In this document: piece after piece, positions 51,932 through 60,319 of the stretch
How positions within the stretch are numbered: position 1 is the first letter of the stretch
Layout of the letters: each line of letters opens with the position of its first letter
Assembly (NCBI GenBank): GCA_964613795.1
Contig: CAZTJR010000001.1
Span: 248,001-312,000, forward strand
Direction of reading: 5' to 3'
Source of the DNA: Chromatocurvus sp964613795
GTDB taxonomy: Bacteria > Pseudomonadota > Gammaproteobacteria > Pseudomonadales > Halieaceae
Length of the DNA stretch: 64,000 nucleotides
Made by a program: the position numbers and the translations under genes
Notes under the pieces: generated by a model
What the model saw: the letters and a program-made list of their open reading frames with translations, nothing else
What the model was told of the DNA's origin: nothing
The model's database searches: none

Positions 51932-53629
51932 TCAGCCGTTGGGCCTGTCCATGATGGCGCGGATATCGACATCGTTGCCGGTGAGCTGCCAGCGCAGCAG
52001 CGATACCGGAATCATCCCTGCTGCATTCATGTCATCAAAGAAGTCTTTCATGCTGAAGTCGCCACCCGCTTCACGGGCGCGTTCCGCGATAATCATGTCG
52101 AGCATGCGGGCACCGGTCACGTAGGTGGAGCCGTAGCCCGGCTGACGTAGATACAGATGCTGTTCGAAGCCCAGCAGGTCGAGGTTGCGATTCATCCAGT
52201 TTCGCGGCGTCCACTCCACGTGCATGTCAGCGGCCTCTTCCAGGGTAATCTGGTTGTCGTGCGCCTGTAGTGAGCTGAGTCCGCGTGCAGCACGCGTGAT
52301 GAGCATGATCCAGACGACTTCGCGTGCACGGGGGTTATCCTCAAACAGGCCGGCGTGCATCATCCACTCTTCCATGCCGGTAGCGGTGCCCTCGGCGCGG
52401 CTCATCCACACGTTGTAGCGCAGTGCATTGCGGCGAATGGGGCTGCTGTGCGGTTCTTCCCGCATCTGCTCCAGATCCCAGTAGTGATAAAAGTGAGTCC
52501 AGAGCGTGCGCGGATCGCGGTGGGTGGCCTGGCCGAAGAAGTTGCGTCCCTCCGGCGGATCGTAGGGGAAAACCCGCTCGCGCAGGGCGCGCTTCATCCA
52601 TGGCCGCACGGTAAGAATGTCCCGGTCTTCCATGAACGCTATGTAGTTGTCGATGGAGTCTTCCTGCAGCTCGGCGAATTCCTCGGCACTGCCGGCGGGT
52701 TCCAGCGGCGGCAGCGCCCGATTCGCGACCTCCTCTGCCTGCAGCGAGGCATAACCGCGGGCCATTTCCCGCTGCATGATCGTGACTTCTTCTTCCCAGG
52801 AAGAGTTCACCAGCAGGACGTTGCGCAGGTGCCAGGTGTATTCTTCGCGGCTAATGCCCGACGGGCCGGTTTTCTTCGGTGCTTCCACCTCCAGCCACTC
52901 GCGAAATGCCGTGGTGGCGGCCAGCGCTTCCTGCTGAGCGCTGCGCAGCTCAGCGCCATAGCCGTCAAGCTTCTCGCCCAGTTTCTGCAGCGTGGCTTCC
53001 TGATTGCGGAAGCTGATAATCGCGGGGAGCCAGAGATCGCGCGTGTTGCTCTTCAGGTTGCCACGCGCCTGTTCCAGCAGGGGGGCGATGGCCTGCAGCT
53101 CGGCGGTCAGCGCACGCTCTGCATCGGCGTCCAGCGGTGACGGGGTCGACAGTGCGGTTCGCGGCCAGATGGTGTATTCCCAGAGCCGGAGCGCATTGTG
53201 AATAGTGGGGGCCTCCTCGGCTGGCGTATCGCTCTGACTGCTCCTTACTGAAGCGTAGTAGGCCGGATCGCGAACCCAGGGCTTGAGGACGCGGCTGTAG
53301 AAATCGAGGCCGTTCATCTCGGCGCGCACCAGGTGCCAGTCGATTTTCTCTTCCACGCTCCAGTCATCGGTGTTGATGGCGTAGAGACGCTTACGCAATT
53401 TTTTCATGCCGTTGTGACGCTGCTTCACGGCGCCGGGCGTGTAATCCGGTGCGCCGTTACGCAGGGCGGGCTGCTCCAGCTCGCGCCATTCCTCGAACAG
53501 CGATACCAGCACCAAGTAATCGTCACTGGTGCTGGCGTTGGCCCCCATGGCGCCAATGAGCACCAGGCCCGTCGCGAACGCGCTGACAAGGATGCGCCGG
53601 AGTGGCGCACAAACGGTAGCAGATAGCAT
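51932..53629 (-). CDS. DUF885-like exported protein lacking the PGH motif
   Basis: A 565-residue protein with signal peptide (MLSATVCAPLRRILVSAFATGLVLIGAMGANA). The overall plan matches the other variant DUF885 members (YLRQPGYGSTYVTGARMLDMI and AAGMIPVSLLRWQLTGND near the C-terminus; ESPRDIR-like middle). At the place of HExxPGH it reads WTHFYHYWDLEQMREEPHSSPIRR, with neither PGH nor the paired His spacing. The downstream Glu is kept (SRAEGTATGMEEWM). It has therefore probably lost metal-dependent hydrolysis, and may bind rather than cleave. It is leftward, divergent from the CoA transferase operon. Confidence 0.78.
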   Translation of the reverse strand: MLSATVCAPLRRILVSAFATGLVLIGAMGANASTSDDYLVLVSLFEEWRELEQPALRNGAPDYTPGAVKQRHNGMKKLRKRLYAINTDDWSVEEKIDWHLVRAEMNGLDFYSRVLKPWVRDPAYYASVRSSQSDTPAEEAPTIHNALRLWEYTIWPRTALSTPSPLDADAERALTAELQAIAPLLEQARGNLKSNTRDLWLPAIISFRNQEATLQKLGEKLDGYGAELRSAQQEALAATTAFREWLEVEAPKKTGPSGISREEYTWHLRNVLLVNSSWEEEVTIMQREMARGYASLQAEEVANRALPPLEPAGSAEEFAELQEDSIDNYIAFMEDRDILTVRPWMKRALRERVFPYDPPEGRNFFGQATHRDPRTLWTHFYHYWDLEQMREEPHSSPIRRNALRYNVWMSRAEGTATGMEEWMMHAGLFEDNPRAREVVWIMLITRAARGLSSLQAHDNQITLEEAADMHVEWTPRNWMNRNLDLLGFEQHLYLRQPGYGSTYVTGARMLDMIIAERAREAGGDFSMKDFFDDMNAAGMIPVSLLRWQLTGNDVDIRAIMDRPNG

Positions 53630-53909
53630 GCGTGATGGTCCTCTTCTGGTAAGTCTGATGCGAAGGTGCTTATGCGTCCGGTTGTCCGGCGGAACAAAGC
53701 CGAACGACCGGGGAACGGCTGTAAAACGCGGAAACGCCGCTTCAAAATAGGGGATTGCACGGCTAAATTCAAACCTTTCTGTTCTCTTTGCGAACCGCCG
53801 GGCGTTTGGCGTACACTAAAAAGTCCAAAAAAAGGCAGCTGCAAGCGCGCCGGTCAAGGGTTTGGACCGACACCGTCGACCCCAGGGCAGCAGACAGGAG
53901 AGTGCATTC

Positions 53910-54620
53910 ATGATCGACAAGCGGGTCGCATCCGCAGCGGAAGCGGTTGCCGATATCGGCAATGGCGCCACAGTAATGATCGGTGGTTTTGGCGAAGCGG
54001 GTTCACCGATTGAACTGATACACGCGCTGATTGATCAGGGCGCCACAGACCTTACCGTAATCAACAACAATACGGGCAATGGCCAGGTCGGCCTTGCGGC
54101 GCTGATCGCCGCCGGTCGCGTTCGACGAATGATCTGTTCTTTTCCACGTGGCACCTCGGAAACGGCATTTCCGGATCTTTACCGGCGCGGTAGCATTGAG
54201 CTCGAACTCGTGCCGCAGGGAACCCTTGCCGAACGCATTCGCGCCGGCGGTGCGGGTATCCCCGCCTTTTTTACCGCCACGTCAGCCGGCACGCCACTGG
54301 CAGCGGGCAAGGAGCATCGCGTTTTCGATGAGCGCGAATATGTCATGGAGCGCTGCCTGACGGCGGACTTTGCGCTGGTCAAGGCAGAGCGCGGTGATCG
54401 CCTGGGTAATCTGGTCTATAACAAAGCGGCGCGCAATTTTGGCCCAATCATGTGCATGGCGGCAGCAACCGCGATCGTTCAGGTCAGTGAAACCGTCGAG
54501 GCCGGAGCGCTCGATCCCGAGCACATCGTGACACCGGGAATCTTCGTCAAGCGTCTGCTGCAGGTGGAAAAACCGCAGCTGGAGTCGACGCTGATTGCGC
54601 AGGGAGCAACCTATCCATGA
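53910..54620 (+). CDS. pcaI: 3-oxoacid CoA-transferase subunit A (PcaI-like)
   Basis: The alpha subunit (236 aa) of a family I CoA transferase. ATG 53910 (MIDKRVASAAEAVADIG) with AGGAG upstream is taken as start. ATVMIGGFGEAGSPIELIHALIDQGATDLTVINNNTGNG is the CoA-binding region, and FPRGTSETAFPDLYRRGSIELELVPQGTLAERIRAGGAGIPAFFT is close to 3-oxoadipate CoA-transferase PcaI. Succinyl-CoA:acetoacetate transferase is the alternative. It overlaps its partner by four bases (ATGA). No other beta-ketoadipate gene is nearby, but a PcaR/PobR-type regulator is at 38.9 kb. Confidence 0.9.
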   Translation: MIDKRVASAAEAVADIGNGATVMIGGFGEAGSPIELIHALIDQGATDLTVINNNTGNGQVGLAALIAAGRVRRMICSFPRGTSETAFPDLYRRGSIELELVPQGTLAERIRAGGAGIPAFFTATSAGTPLAAGKEHRVFDEREYVMERCLTADFALVKAERGDRLGNLVYNKAARNFGPIMCMAAATAIVQVSETVEAGALDPEHIVTPGIFVKRLLQVEKPQLESTLIAQGATYP

Positions 54621-55330
54621 GTAATAACACTGCCGCCATGAGCAGCAAAAAAGAGCGCCGTGGGCTGACACGTGCGCAGATGGCCTGGCGTGCGGCACAG
54701 GACATTTTCGACGGTGCCTATGTGAACCTGGGCATCGGTATCCCTGAAATGGTAGCGCGCTTTGTGCCCGAGGGGCGTGAAGTGATTTACCACACCGAAA
54801 ATGGGGTTCTGGGCTTCGGGCCGCCACCGGAGCCTGGCGAGGAAGTAGCGGAGCTGATCAACGCCGGCAAGAAGCCGATCACGCTGAACCCGGGCGCCTC
54901 CTTTTTTCACCATGCCGACAGTTTCGCCATGATTCGCGGCGGACACATCGACATCTGCATCCTCGGCGCCCTGCAGGTCGGCGACAACGGTGATCTTGCC
55001 AACTGGTCTACGGGTGCAAAGGACGCGGTGCCTGCGGTCGGTGGCGCCATGGATCTGGTGGCCGGTGTCAAGCGGGTCTACGTGATTGCCGATCACGTGA
55101 CTTCCAGGGGCGAGCCAAAATTTCTGCACCGCTGCACTTATCCATTGACGGGCGCCGGCGTGATCCAGCGCATCTACTCCAATCTCGCCGTTCTGGATAT
55201 CACGCCAGAGGGCTTTTTGCTGCGCGAAACGGCGCCGGGTGTCACGGTGGAGGAGCTGCGGGAGCTCACCGACGCGCCGCTGGCGCTTGCTGAGGATCTG
55301 AAGACCATCGAGGCGCCGCCGCTGTCATGA
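54617..55330 (+). CDS. pcaJ: 3-oxoacid CoA-transferase subunit B (PcaJ-like)
   Basis: The beta subunit (237 aa). The active-site Glu lies in YHTENGVLGFGPPPEPGEE (the ENG motif that forms the glutamyl-CoA intermediate). DGAYVNLGIGIPEMVARFVPEG, AFAMIRGGHIDICILGALQVG-like sequence and SRGEPKFLHRCTYPLTG are typical of PcaJ/ScoB. Translation is coupled to the A subunit. It is followed after 68 bp by two DUF885 genes on the same strand, which may form one operon. Confidence 0.9.
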   Translation: MSNNTAAMSSKKERRGLTRAQMAWRAAQDIFDGAYVNLGIGIPEMVARFVPEGREVIYHTENGVLGFGPPPEPGEEVAELINAGKKPITLNPGASFFHHADSFAMIRGGHIDICILGALQVGDNGDLANWSTGAKDAVPAVGGAMDLVAGVKRVYVIADHVTSRGEPKFLHRCTYPLTGAGVIQRIYSNLAVLDITPEGFLLRETAPGVTVEELRELTDAPLALAEDLKTIEAPPLS

Positions 55331-55397
55331 TGTCAGGGTGATGCCATAGTCGCGCGAACGTCGCGCCAGTAAGCCGCACACCGGCAGGGGGTAACGC

Positions 55398-57047
55398 ATG
55401 TCCAGTGCTGTAAATCGTGCAGGGATTGTCATCCTGTTGCTGTTCTTTGCGCCAATGCTCACGCTGCCGGCAGCGGCGAGGGAAGATCTCCCGCCCGGCT
55501 ACGACCGCCTGCTGGACCTGTATCGTGACTTCCGGGCGCTGGCGGTTCCCGTGGTTCGCAACGGCGTTCCGGATTACTCGCCGGCAGCAATACAGGCGCA
55601 GGGCGCCGAGCTGGAGGTGCTGCGATCGCGGCTTGACGGCATTGACGACAGCGCCTGGCCGATACCCCGGCGCGTCGACTACATGTTGGTGCTGGCGGAA
55701 ATGCGCGGCCTTGCGTTCATGCACCGCGTGATGCGTCCCTGGGAGCGTGATCCCGCGTTTTATAGCAGCACCAACCTCGGTTTCGGACCGAAGATGCATG
55801 GCGCAATGCGGATACCCGCCCTGCCCCTGTCTGCTGATGAGGCAGAAGGCCTGCGGGAAAAGCTGGCAGCCGTACCCGCCATCTATGAGGCAGCGCGCGA
55901 GAACCTGACGGATCCCCGCGGTGATCTTGCCCGCCTGGCGATCGAGCAGAAGCGCATCGAGCGCAACGTTTACATGCGCCTGTCGGACGGCCTGGCGCTT
56001 AGCGACCCCGACCTTGCGGGGCTTGCTGCCGGCGCGGCAGCGGCGGCAGAGGGTTTCATGCGCTGGCTGCAGTCTATAGAAGCTGATCTGCCACCCCACG
56101 GTGGCGTCGGTGCCGAGGACTACGACTGGTACCTGCGCCATGTCATGCTGTTCCCCTACACTGCGGATGAGCTGATGACCCTGGCCGAGCGCGAGTATCA
56201 GCGCTCCATGGTCTTCCTGAAAATGGAGGAGCACCGACACCGGGCCCTGCCCATGATAGAACCCGCCGGGAGCATGGCGGAGTTTGAGCGACGACGGTCA
56301 GAGGCCGACGCTGACCTTCTGGCCTTTCTGCGCGATGAGGACGTTATGACGGTGCCGGACTATCTGGTCCCGGTTGCCGGCGAGGGTCCCTATCTGCTGC
56401 CGGCGGACCGCGATCCGGAGCGCGCCGGGCCCTTTGAAGCGCCGATTCAGCGACACTTCTTCCGCCAGACTGAAGACCGCGACCCGCGTCCCCTGCGGGC
56501 GCACAATGTGCCCGGCCACCTGTTCGATGCGCTACTGGTTGATCGCGACGAGCGTCCTATCCGCGGCGACCGACGACTGTTCTTTATCGACGGTATCCGC
56601 GCGGAGGGCTGGGCGTTCTACCTGGAGGAGATGATTCAGCAGCTGGGTTTTCTTCAGGATCGGCCCAAGGCCCGGGAGATTAACTACATCCTCCAGGCCA
56701 AGCGCGCCGCGCGGGTCAAGCCAGAGCTTATGATGCAGGCTAATGCCTGGACCTATAATGAGGCGCTGACCTCTCTGACCACGCGAACGCCCTACTGGAT
56801 GGAGCCGGATGACGCCATCGCGCGCTTCGACCTCGAGCTCTATCTGCGCCAGCCGGGCTACGGTATAGGCTACTACATGGGCAAGGTGGAGCTGGAGAAA
56901 CTGTTCGCCGAGGTGGCAGCGGCGCAGGGCCGGGACTTCGACATCAAGCAGTTCCACGACGACTTTCTGGCGATCGGCCGCATACCGATTGCGCTGATCC
57001 GCTGGGAGATGACGGGCCGTGATGACGAGATCGCCACGATGCGCTAG
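55398..57047 (+). CDS. DUF885 family protein, variant motif AHNVPGH, exported
   Basis: A 549-residue exported DUF885 member (signal peptide MSSAVNRAGIVILLLFFAPMLTLPAAA). At the family motif it reads AHNVPGH (368-374): the final PGH is kept, but the first His and following Glu of HExxPGH are replaced by Ala and His, leaving a His shifted by one. The second Glu remains in IRAEGWAFYLEEMIQQLG (~403). The C-terminal signature YLRQPGYGIGYYMGKVELEKLF and RIPIALIRWEMTGRDDE match the family. It follows the CoA transferase operon and lies 73 bp upstream of the next DUF885 gene. Activity is uncertain; a bound metal with altered ligands is possible. Confidence 0.84.
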   Translation: MSSAVNRAGIVILLLFFAPMLTLPAAAREDLPPGYDRLLDLYRDFRALAVPVVRNGVPDYSPAAIQAQGAELEVLRSRLDGIDDSAWPIPRRVDYMLVLAEMRGLAFMHRVMRPWERDPAFYSSTNLGFGPKMHGAMRIPALPLSADEAEGLREKLAAVPAIYEAARENLTDPRGDLARLAIEQKRIERNVYMRLSDGLALSDPDLAGLAAGAAAAAEGFMRWLQSIEADLPPHGGVGAEDYDWYLRHVMLFPYTADELMTLAEREYQRSMVFLKMEEHRHRALPMIEPAGSMAEFERRRSEADADLLAFLRDEDVMTVPDYLVPVAGEGPYLLPADRDPERAGPFEAPIQRHFFRQTEDRDPRPLRAHNVPGHLFDALLVDRDERPIRGDRRLFFIDGIRAEGWAFYLEEMIQQLGFLQDRPKAREINYILQAKRAARVKPELMMQANAWTYNEALTSLTTRTPYWMEPDDAIARFDLELYLRQPGYGIGYYMGKVELEKLFAEVAAAQGRDFDIKQFHDDFLAIGRIPIALIRWEMTGRDDEIATMR

Positions 57048-57120
57048 TTGGCCACCAACAGGTTTCTGCCGCAGGGCAGTCGTGCCCTGCGGTCGGTTCT
57101 CGTAACGAGAGGATAAAAAA

Positions 57121-58812
57121 ATGATAAGTATAAGAAAAAGGGACGCGGGCGCTGTGATTGCCGCCATCGGAATCGCGCTGGCACTGTTGCTGTCGGCGCG
57201 GACGGCAGGGGCGGCAGGGGCGGCAGGGGCGGCAGGGGCGGCAGAGGAGGCGGAGCACGCCTCGCTGGTTGCGGTGTTCGAGGATTTCCGGGACTGGCGT
57301 GACGCTGCCTGGGGGGACGGTCTCGGGCGGTATGATGCCGAGCGCGTGCGCAGCAACATCGCCGCGCTGGAATCACTGCAGGCGCGGCTCGAGGCCATGG
57401 ACGCCCGGCAGTGGTCCGTGCCTGGTCAGGTCGATTACCTCACGGTTCGTGCCGAGATGGACCGTCAGGATTTCATTCTGCGGGTGACGCGCCCCTGGCA
57501 GCGCGACCCGGTTTTCTATGTCTCCCGACTGCTGCCCGTGGCGTTTACCGAGCTGCCGGTGACAGGAGAGGCACTGTCCGGGCTGCAGCGGACACTCAGG
57601 GCGCTGCCCGGCTACCTGGATGCCGCGCGGGAAAATCTTGACGATGTCTCGGTGGATTATGCGGATCTCGCCATACGCTCACTGACACTGTCCGATGGCG
57701 TGGAGAACGGTTATCCCTATCGGTCCGATCCACCGGACGGCGTCATCGGCTGGTATGAGGACCTGCTGCAGCGAGCGGAGGCACAGCCGGAACTCGAGGA
57801 TGATATCCAGACGGCGCTCGTTGCCCTGCGCGATTTTCACGGCTGGCTGATGGCTAACCGCGCAGGCATGCAAGGGGAGAATGGCGTCGGTGAAGAGGCG
57901 CTCGACTGGTTCGTGCAGAATGCGCTGCTGCTGCCGTATACCTCGGCGGAAATGGCCGTTCTGTCCCAGCGCGAGCTGGACCGTCTCTGGGCGTTCTACG
58001 CGCTCGAACATCATCGCAATCGCGACCTGCCGGAGCTGGAGCTGGCCGACTCACGCGAGGAGTACCAGGCGCGCATCGCCGGAACCGATCGCATGGTGCG
58101 CGACTGGCTGCGCGACGAAGAGATTATCTCCATCCCCGATTTTATTCCCAGTGACTGGCGGGAGATGGGCTACAACGTGCCGTGGATCGAGCGCGCCACG
58201 CCGCCGAACTACTGGGAGCAGGTGCAATTTCGCGATCCGGCGCCGGATCACCTGCATGCTGTCATACCCGGGCACCGCTTCGATGCCCTGATGGCGGAAA
58301 ATAACGGTCACCCGATTCGCGGCCAGGTGAACTTCGGGGCCCGCTGGCAGGGCTGGGCGGTATACCTGGAAGAGGCGCCGCTGCAGCTTGGTATTTTCGA
58401 GGAGCGTGCCCGTACCCGCGAGCTGATCTATCTATTCGGTATCTGGCGGGCGGCGCGATCCCTCGGCGATATTTACAATCAGTGGAACGACATGACATCG
58501 CGGGAAGTCGCGGAATACTGGCAGAGTCTGACGCCGCTACTGGATCCGGACGTTGCGCGGAAATACGCTTACCTACGACCGAGTCCGGGCCATGGACTGG
58601 AGTACACCATTGGCAATATCGAGATGTTCCAGCTGCTCGGCGAGCGGAAGCGTCAGCTGCGTGACGAATTCGTGCTGCGGGATTTCCATGACGAATTCAT
58701 GTCGAAAGGGCGCATCCCCATGTCGCTGATTCGCTACGAGATGACCGGCCATGACCGCGACGTGCGGCGTTTCTTCACCCGCACCCCGCTGTCAGTATTT
58801 CTTGCGCGCTGA
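57121..58812 (+). CDS. DUF885 family protein, variant motif HAVIPGH and Gln for Glu, exported
   Basis: A 563-residue exported DUF885 member. ATG 57121 has GAGAGGA at 8 nt. The signal peptide runs into a 9-bp tandem repeat (57205-57240) encoding four Ala-Gly-Ala units, at or next to the cleavage site. The motif is HAVIPGH (~379-385), as in the 37 kb paralogue, and the second conserved Glu is replaced by Gln (RWQGWAVYLEEAPLQLG, ~410), so both acidic residues of a zinc-hydrolase site are gone. The C-terminus (SLIRYEMTGHDRDVRRFF) is normal. It closely resembles the 37 kb gene, so a duplication between the two loci is likely. Confidence 0.84.
   Translation: MISIRKRDAGAVIAAIGIALALLLSARTAGAAGAAGAAGAAEEAEHASLVAVFEDFRDWRDAAWGDGLGRYDAERVRSNIAALESLQARLEAMDARQWSVPGQVDYLTVRAEMDRQDFILRVTRPWQRDPVFYVSRLLPVAFTELPVTGEALSGLQRTLRALPGYLDAARENLDDVSVDYADLAIRSLTLSDGVENGYPYRSDPPDGVIGWYEDLLQRAEAQPELEDDIQTALVALRDFHGWLMANRAGMQGENGVGEEALDWFVQNALLLPYTSAEMAVLSQRELDRLWAFYALEHHRNRDLPELELADSREEYQARIAGTDRMVRDWLRDEEIISIPDFIPSDWREMGYNVPWIERATPPNYWEQVQFRDPAPDHLHAVIPGHRFDALMAENNGHPIRGQVNFGARWQGWAVYLEEAPLQLGIFEERARTRELIYLFGIWRAARSLGDIYNQWNDMTSREVAEYWQSLTPLLDPDVARKYAYLRPSPGHGLEYTIGNIEMFQLLGERKRQLRDEFVLRDFHDEFMSKGRIPMSLIRYEMTGHDRDVRRFFTRTPLSVFLAR
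57205..57240 (+). repeat. 9-bp in-frame tandem repeat at the signal peptide end
   Basis: Four perfect copies of GCAGGGGCG, each coding Ala-Gly-Ala, followed by a partial copy. The number of units can change by slippage without breaking the frame, altering the spacing around the signal-peptidase site. Confidence 0.9.
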
Positions 58813-58939
58813 CAGTGCCTGCCGCAGGCCGCGATGTGTTCTGCCGCAGGCTGGCCGTGTGCGCGTCAGGGGCGAGCAGTTCCGGTAATGGGGGTCGGGC
58901 TGTTATCCTGCGGCAACAATAAGCGCAGGGGAAGGCGTT

Positions 58940-60292
58940 TTGATCAACACCGGGGCGAGCAATGACGCACAGGCGTCCTTCACAGTCTGCAAGTTTGGTG
59001 GCTCGAGCCTTGCCAGTGCCGCGCAGCTGCGCAAGGTGCGCGCGATTGTTGAAAGCGATCCGCGCCGTCGCATCATCGTGCCCTCGGCGCCCGGCAGGCG
59101 CTCTCCGGCGGATACCAAAGTTACCGACCTTCTCTACCTGTGCCATCATGCCAGCAGCGTGGGCGCCGATTTCACGGCGCCCTTTGAGCAGGTGGTCGAG
59201 CGCTTCATCGGGATCGAACGCGAGCTGGGCATGCCCGAGACCATAGCTGCGCGGTTCGAGGATTTTCGTCGCCAGCTGACCGCCGGTGTGAGTGCCGACT
59301 ATGCCGCGTCACGCGGTGAATACTTCAGTGGGGTCCTGCTGGCGGCATTTCTTGATGCGGAGTTCATCGACCCGGCCGATTGCGTGTATATCGGTAGTCA
59401 CGGTGTGGTGGAGGCAAGTACCTGGGATGCGCTAGGTGCACGCCTCGCTACTGGCGCCCGCCGCTATGTCATGCCCGGATTCTACGGACGCGATGCCGCA
59501 GGCGCGGTGCGCACCTTTTCCCGCGGCGGTTCCGATGTCAGCGGCGCCATTGCCGCAAGGGCGGCCGCTGCAGCGCTGTACGAGAACTGGACCGACGTCT
59601 CCGGGATGCTGATGGCGGACCCGCGCGTCGTCGATAACCCACGTCCCATGGCAGAAGTGACTTACGCGGAGATTCGCGAGCTCTCCTACATGGGGGCCAG
59701 CGTGCTGCACGACGAGGCCATGGCGCCGGTGCGCGAGGTGGGCATACCCATCGTCATCCGCAATACCAATGCGCCGGAGGATCCCGGAACCCGCATCGTG
59801 GCCGAGCTTTCGCCAGAGGTCATCCAGAGTACGCAGATTGCAGGCATCGCGGGTAAGGCCAGTTTCGCCATGATCACCATTGGCAAAAACCTCATGAATC
59901 GCGAGGTGGGCTTCGTCTATCGCCTGCTCGGTGTGCTCGAACATAACGGCATTCCGTTTGAACACTGTCCGTCGAGTATCGACAGCGTTAGTGTGATCGT
60001 GGAGTCGCGCTGGCTGGAAGGCCGGGTTGAGGAAGTGCTCGATGAAATACGGCGCACCCTGGAACCGGATGACCTGGATTACGTGCCGGCCATTGCCCTG
60101 ATTGCCATTGTTGGCGAAGAAATGGCGCGTACCCCGGGTATTGCCAGCAAGGTTTTCTCAGCGCTTGCCGGCGCCGGCGTCAATGTGCGCCTGATCAATC
60201 AGGGCGCCTCGGAACTCAACATTATTGTGGGTGTGTCGCCGGATGATTATGCACTGGCAGTACGCGCAGTATACGATGCTTTTGTGAAATAA
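58940..60292 (+). CDS. Aspartate kinase
   Basis: A 450-residue aspartokinase, first step of the Lys/Thr/Met pathway, making aspartyl-phosphate. The start is TTG 58940 (AGGGGAAGG upstream), giving FTVCKFGGSSLASAAQLRKVRAI (KFGGSS motif). FSRGGSDVSGAIAARAAAA and LYENWTDVSGMLMADPRVV (aspartate and ATP sites) are present. Two C-terminal ACT domains (GKASFAMITIGKNLMNREVGF and IVGEEMARTPGIASKVFSALAGAGVNVRLINQGAS) indicate feedback control. Length is normal for the LysC-type monofunctional enzyme. The serine hydrolase gene starts at or just after its stop. Confidence 0.93.
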   Translation: MINTGASNDAQASFTVCKFGGSSLASAAQLRKVRAIVESDPRRRIIVPSAPGRRSPADTKVTDLLYLCHHASSVGADFTAPFEQVVERFIGIERELGMPETIAARFEDFRRQLTAGVSADYAASRGEYFSGVLLAAFLDAEFIDPADCVYIGSHGVVEASTWDALGARLATGARRYVMPGFYGRDAAGAVRTFSRGGSDVSGAIAARAAAAALYENWTDVSGMLMADPRVVDNPRPMAEVTYAEIRELSYMGASVLHDEAMAPVREVGIPIVIRNTNAPEDPGTRIVAELSPEVIQSTQIAGIAGKASFAMITIGKNLMNREVGFVYRLLGVLEHNGIPFEHCPSSIDSVSVIVESRWLEGRVEEVLDEIRRTLEPDDLDYVPAIALIAIVGEEMARTPGIASKVFSALAGAGVNVRLINQGASELNIIVGVSPDDYALAVRAVYDAFVK

Positions 60293-60319
60293 ATGCTGAA
60301 TTCAAAGAGACAACAGCCT

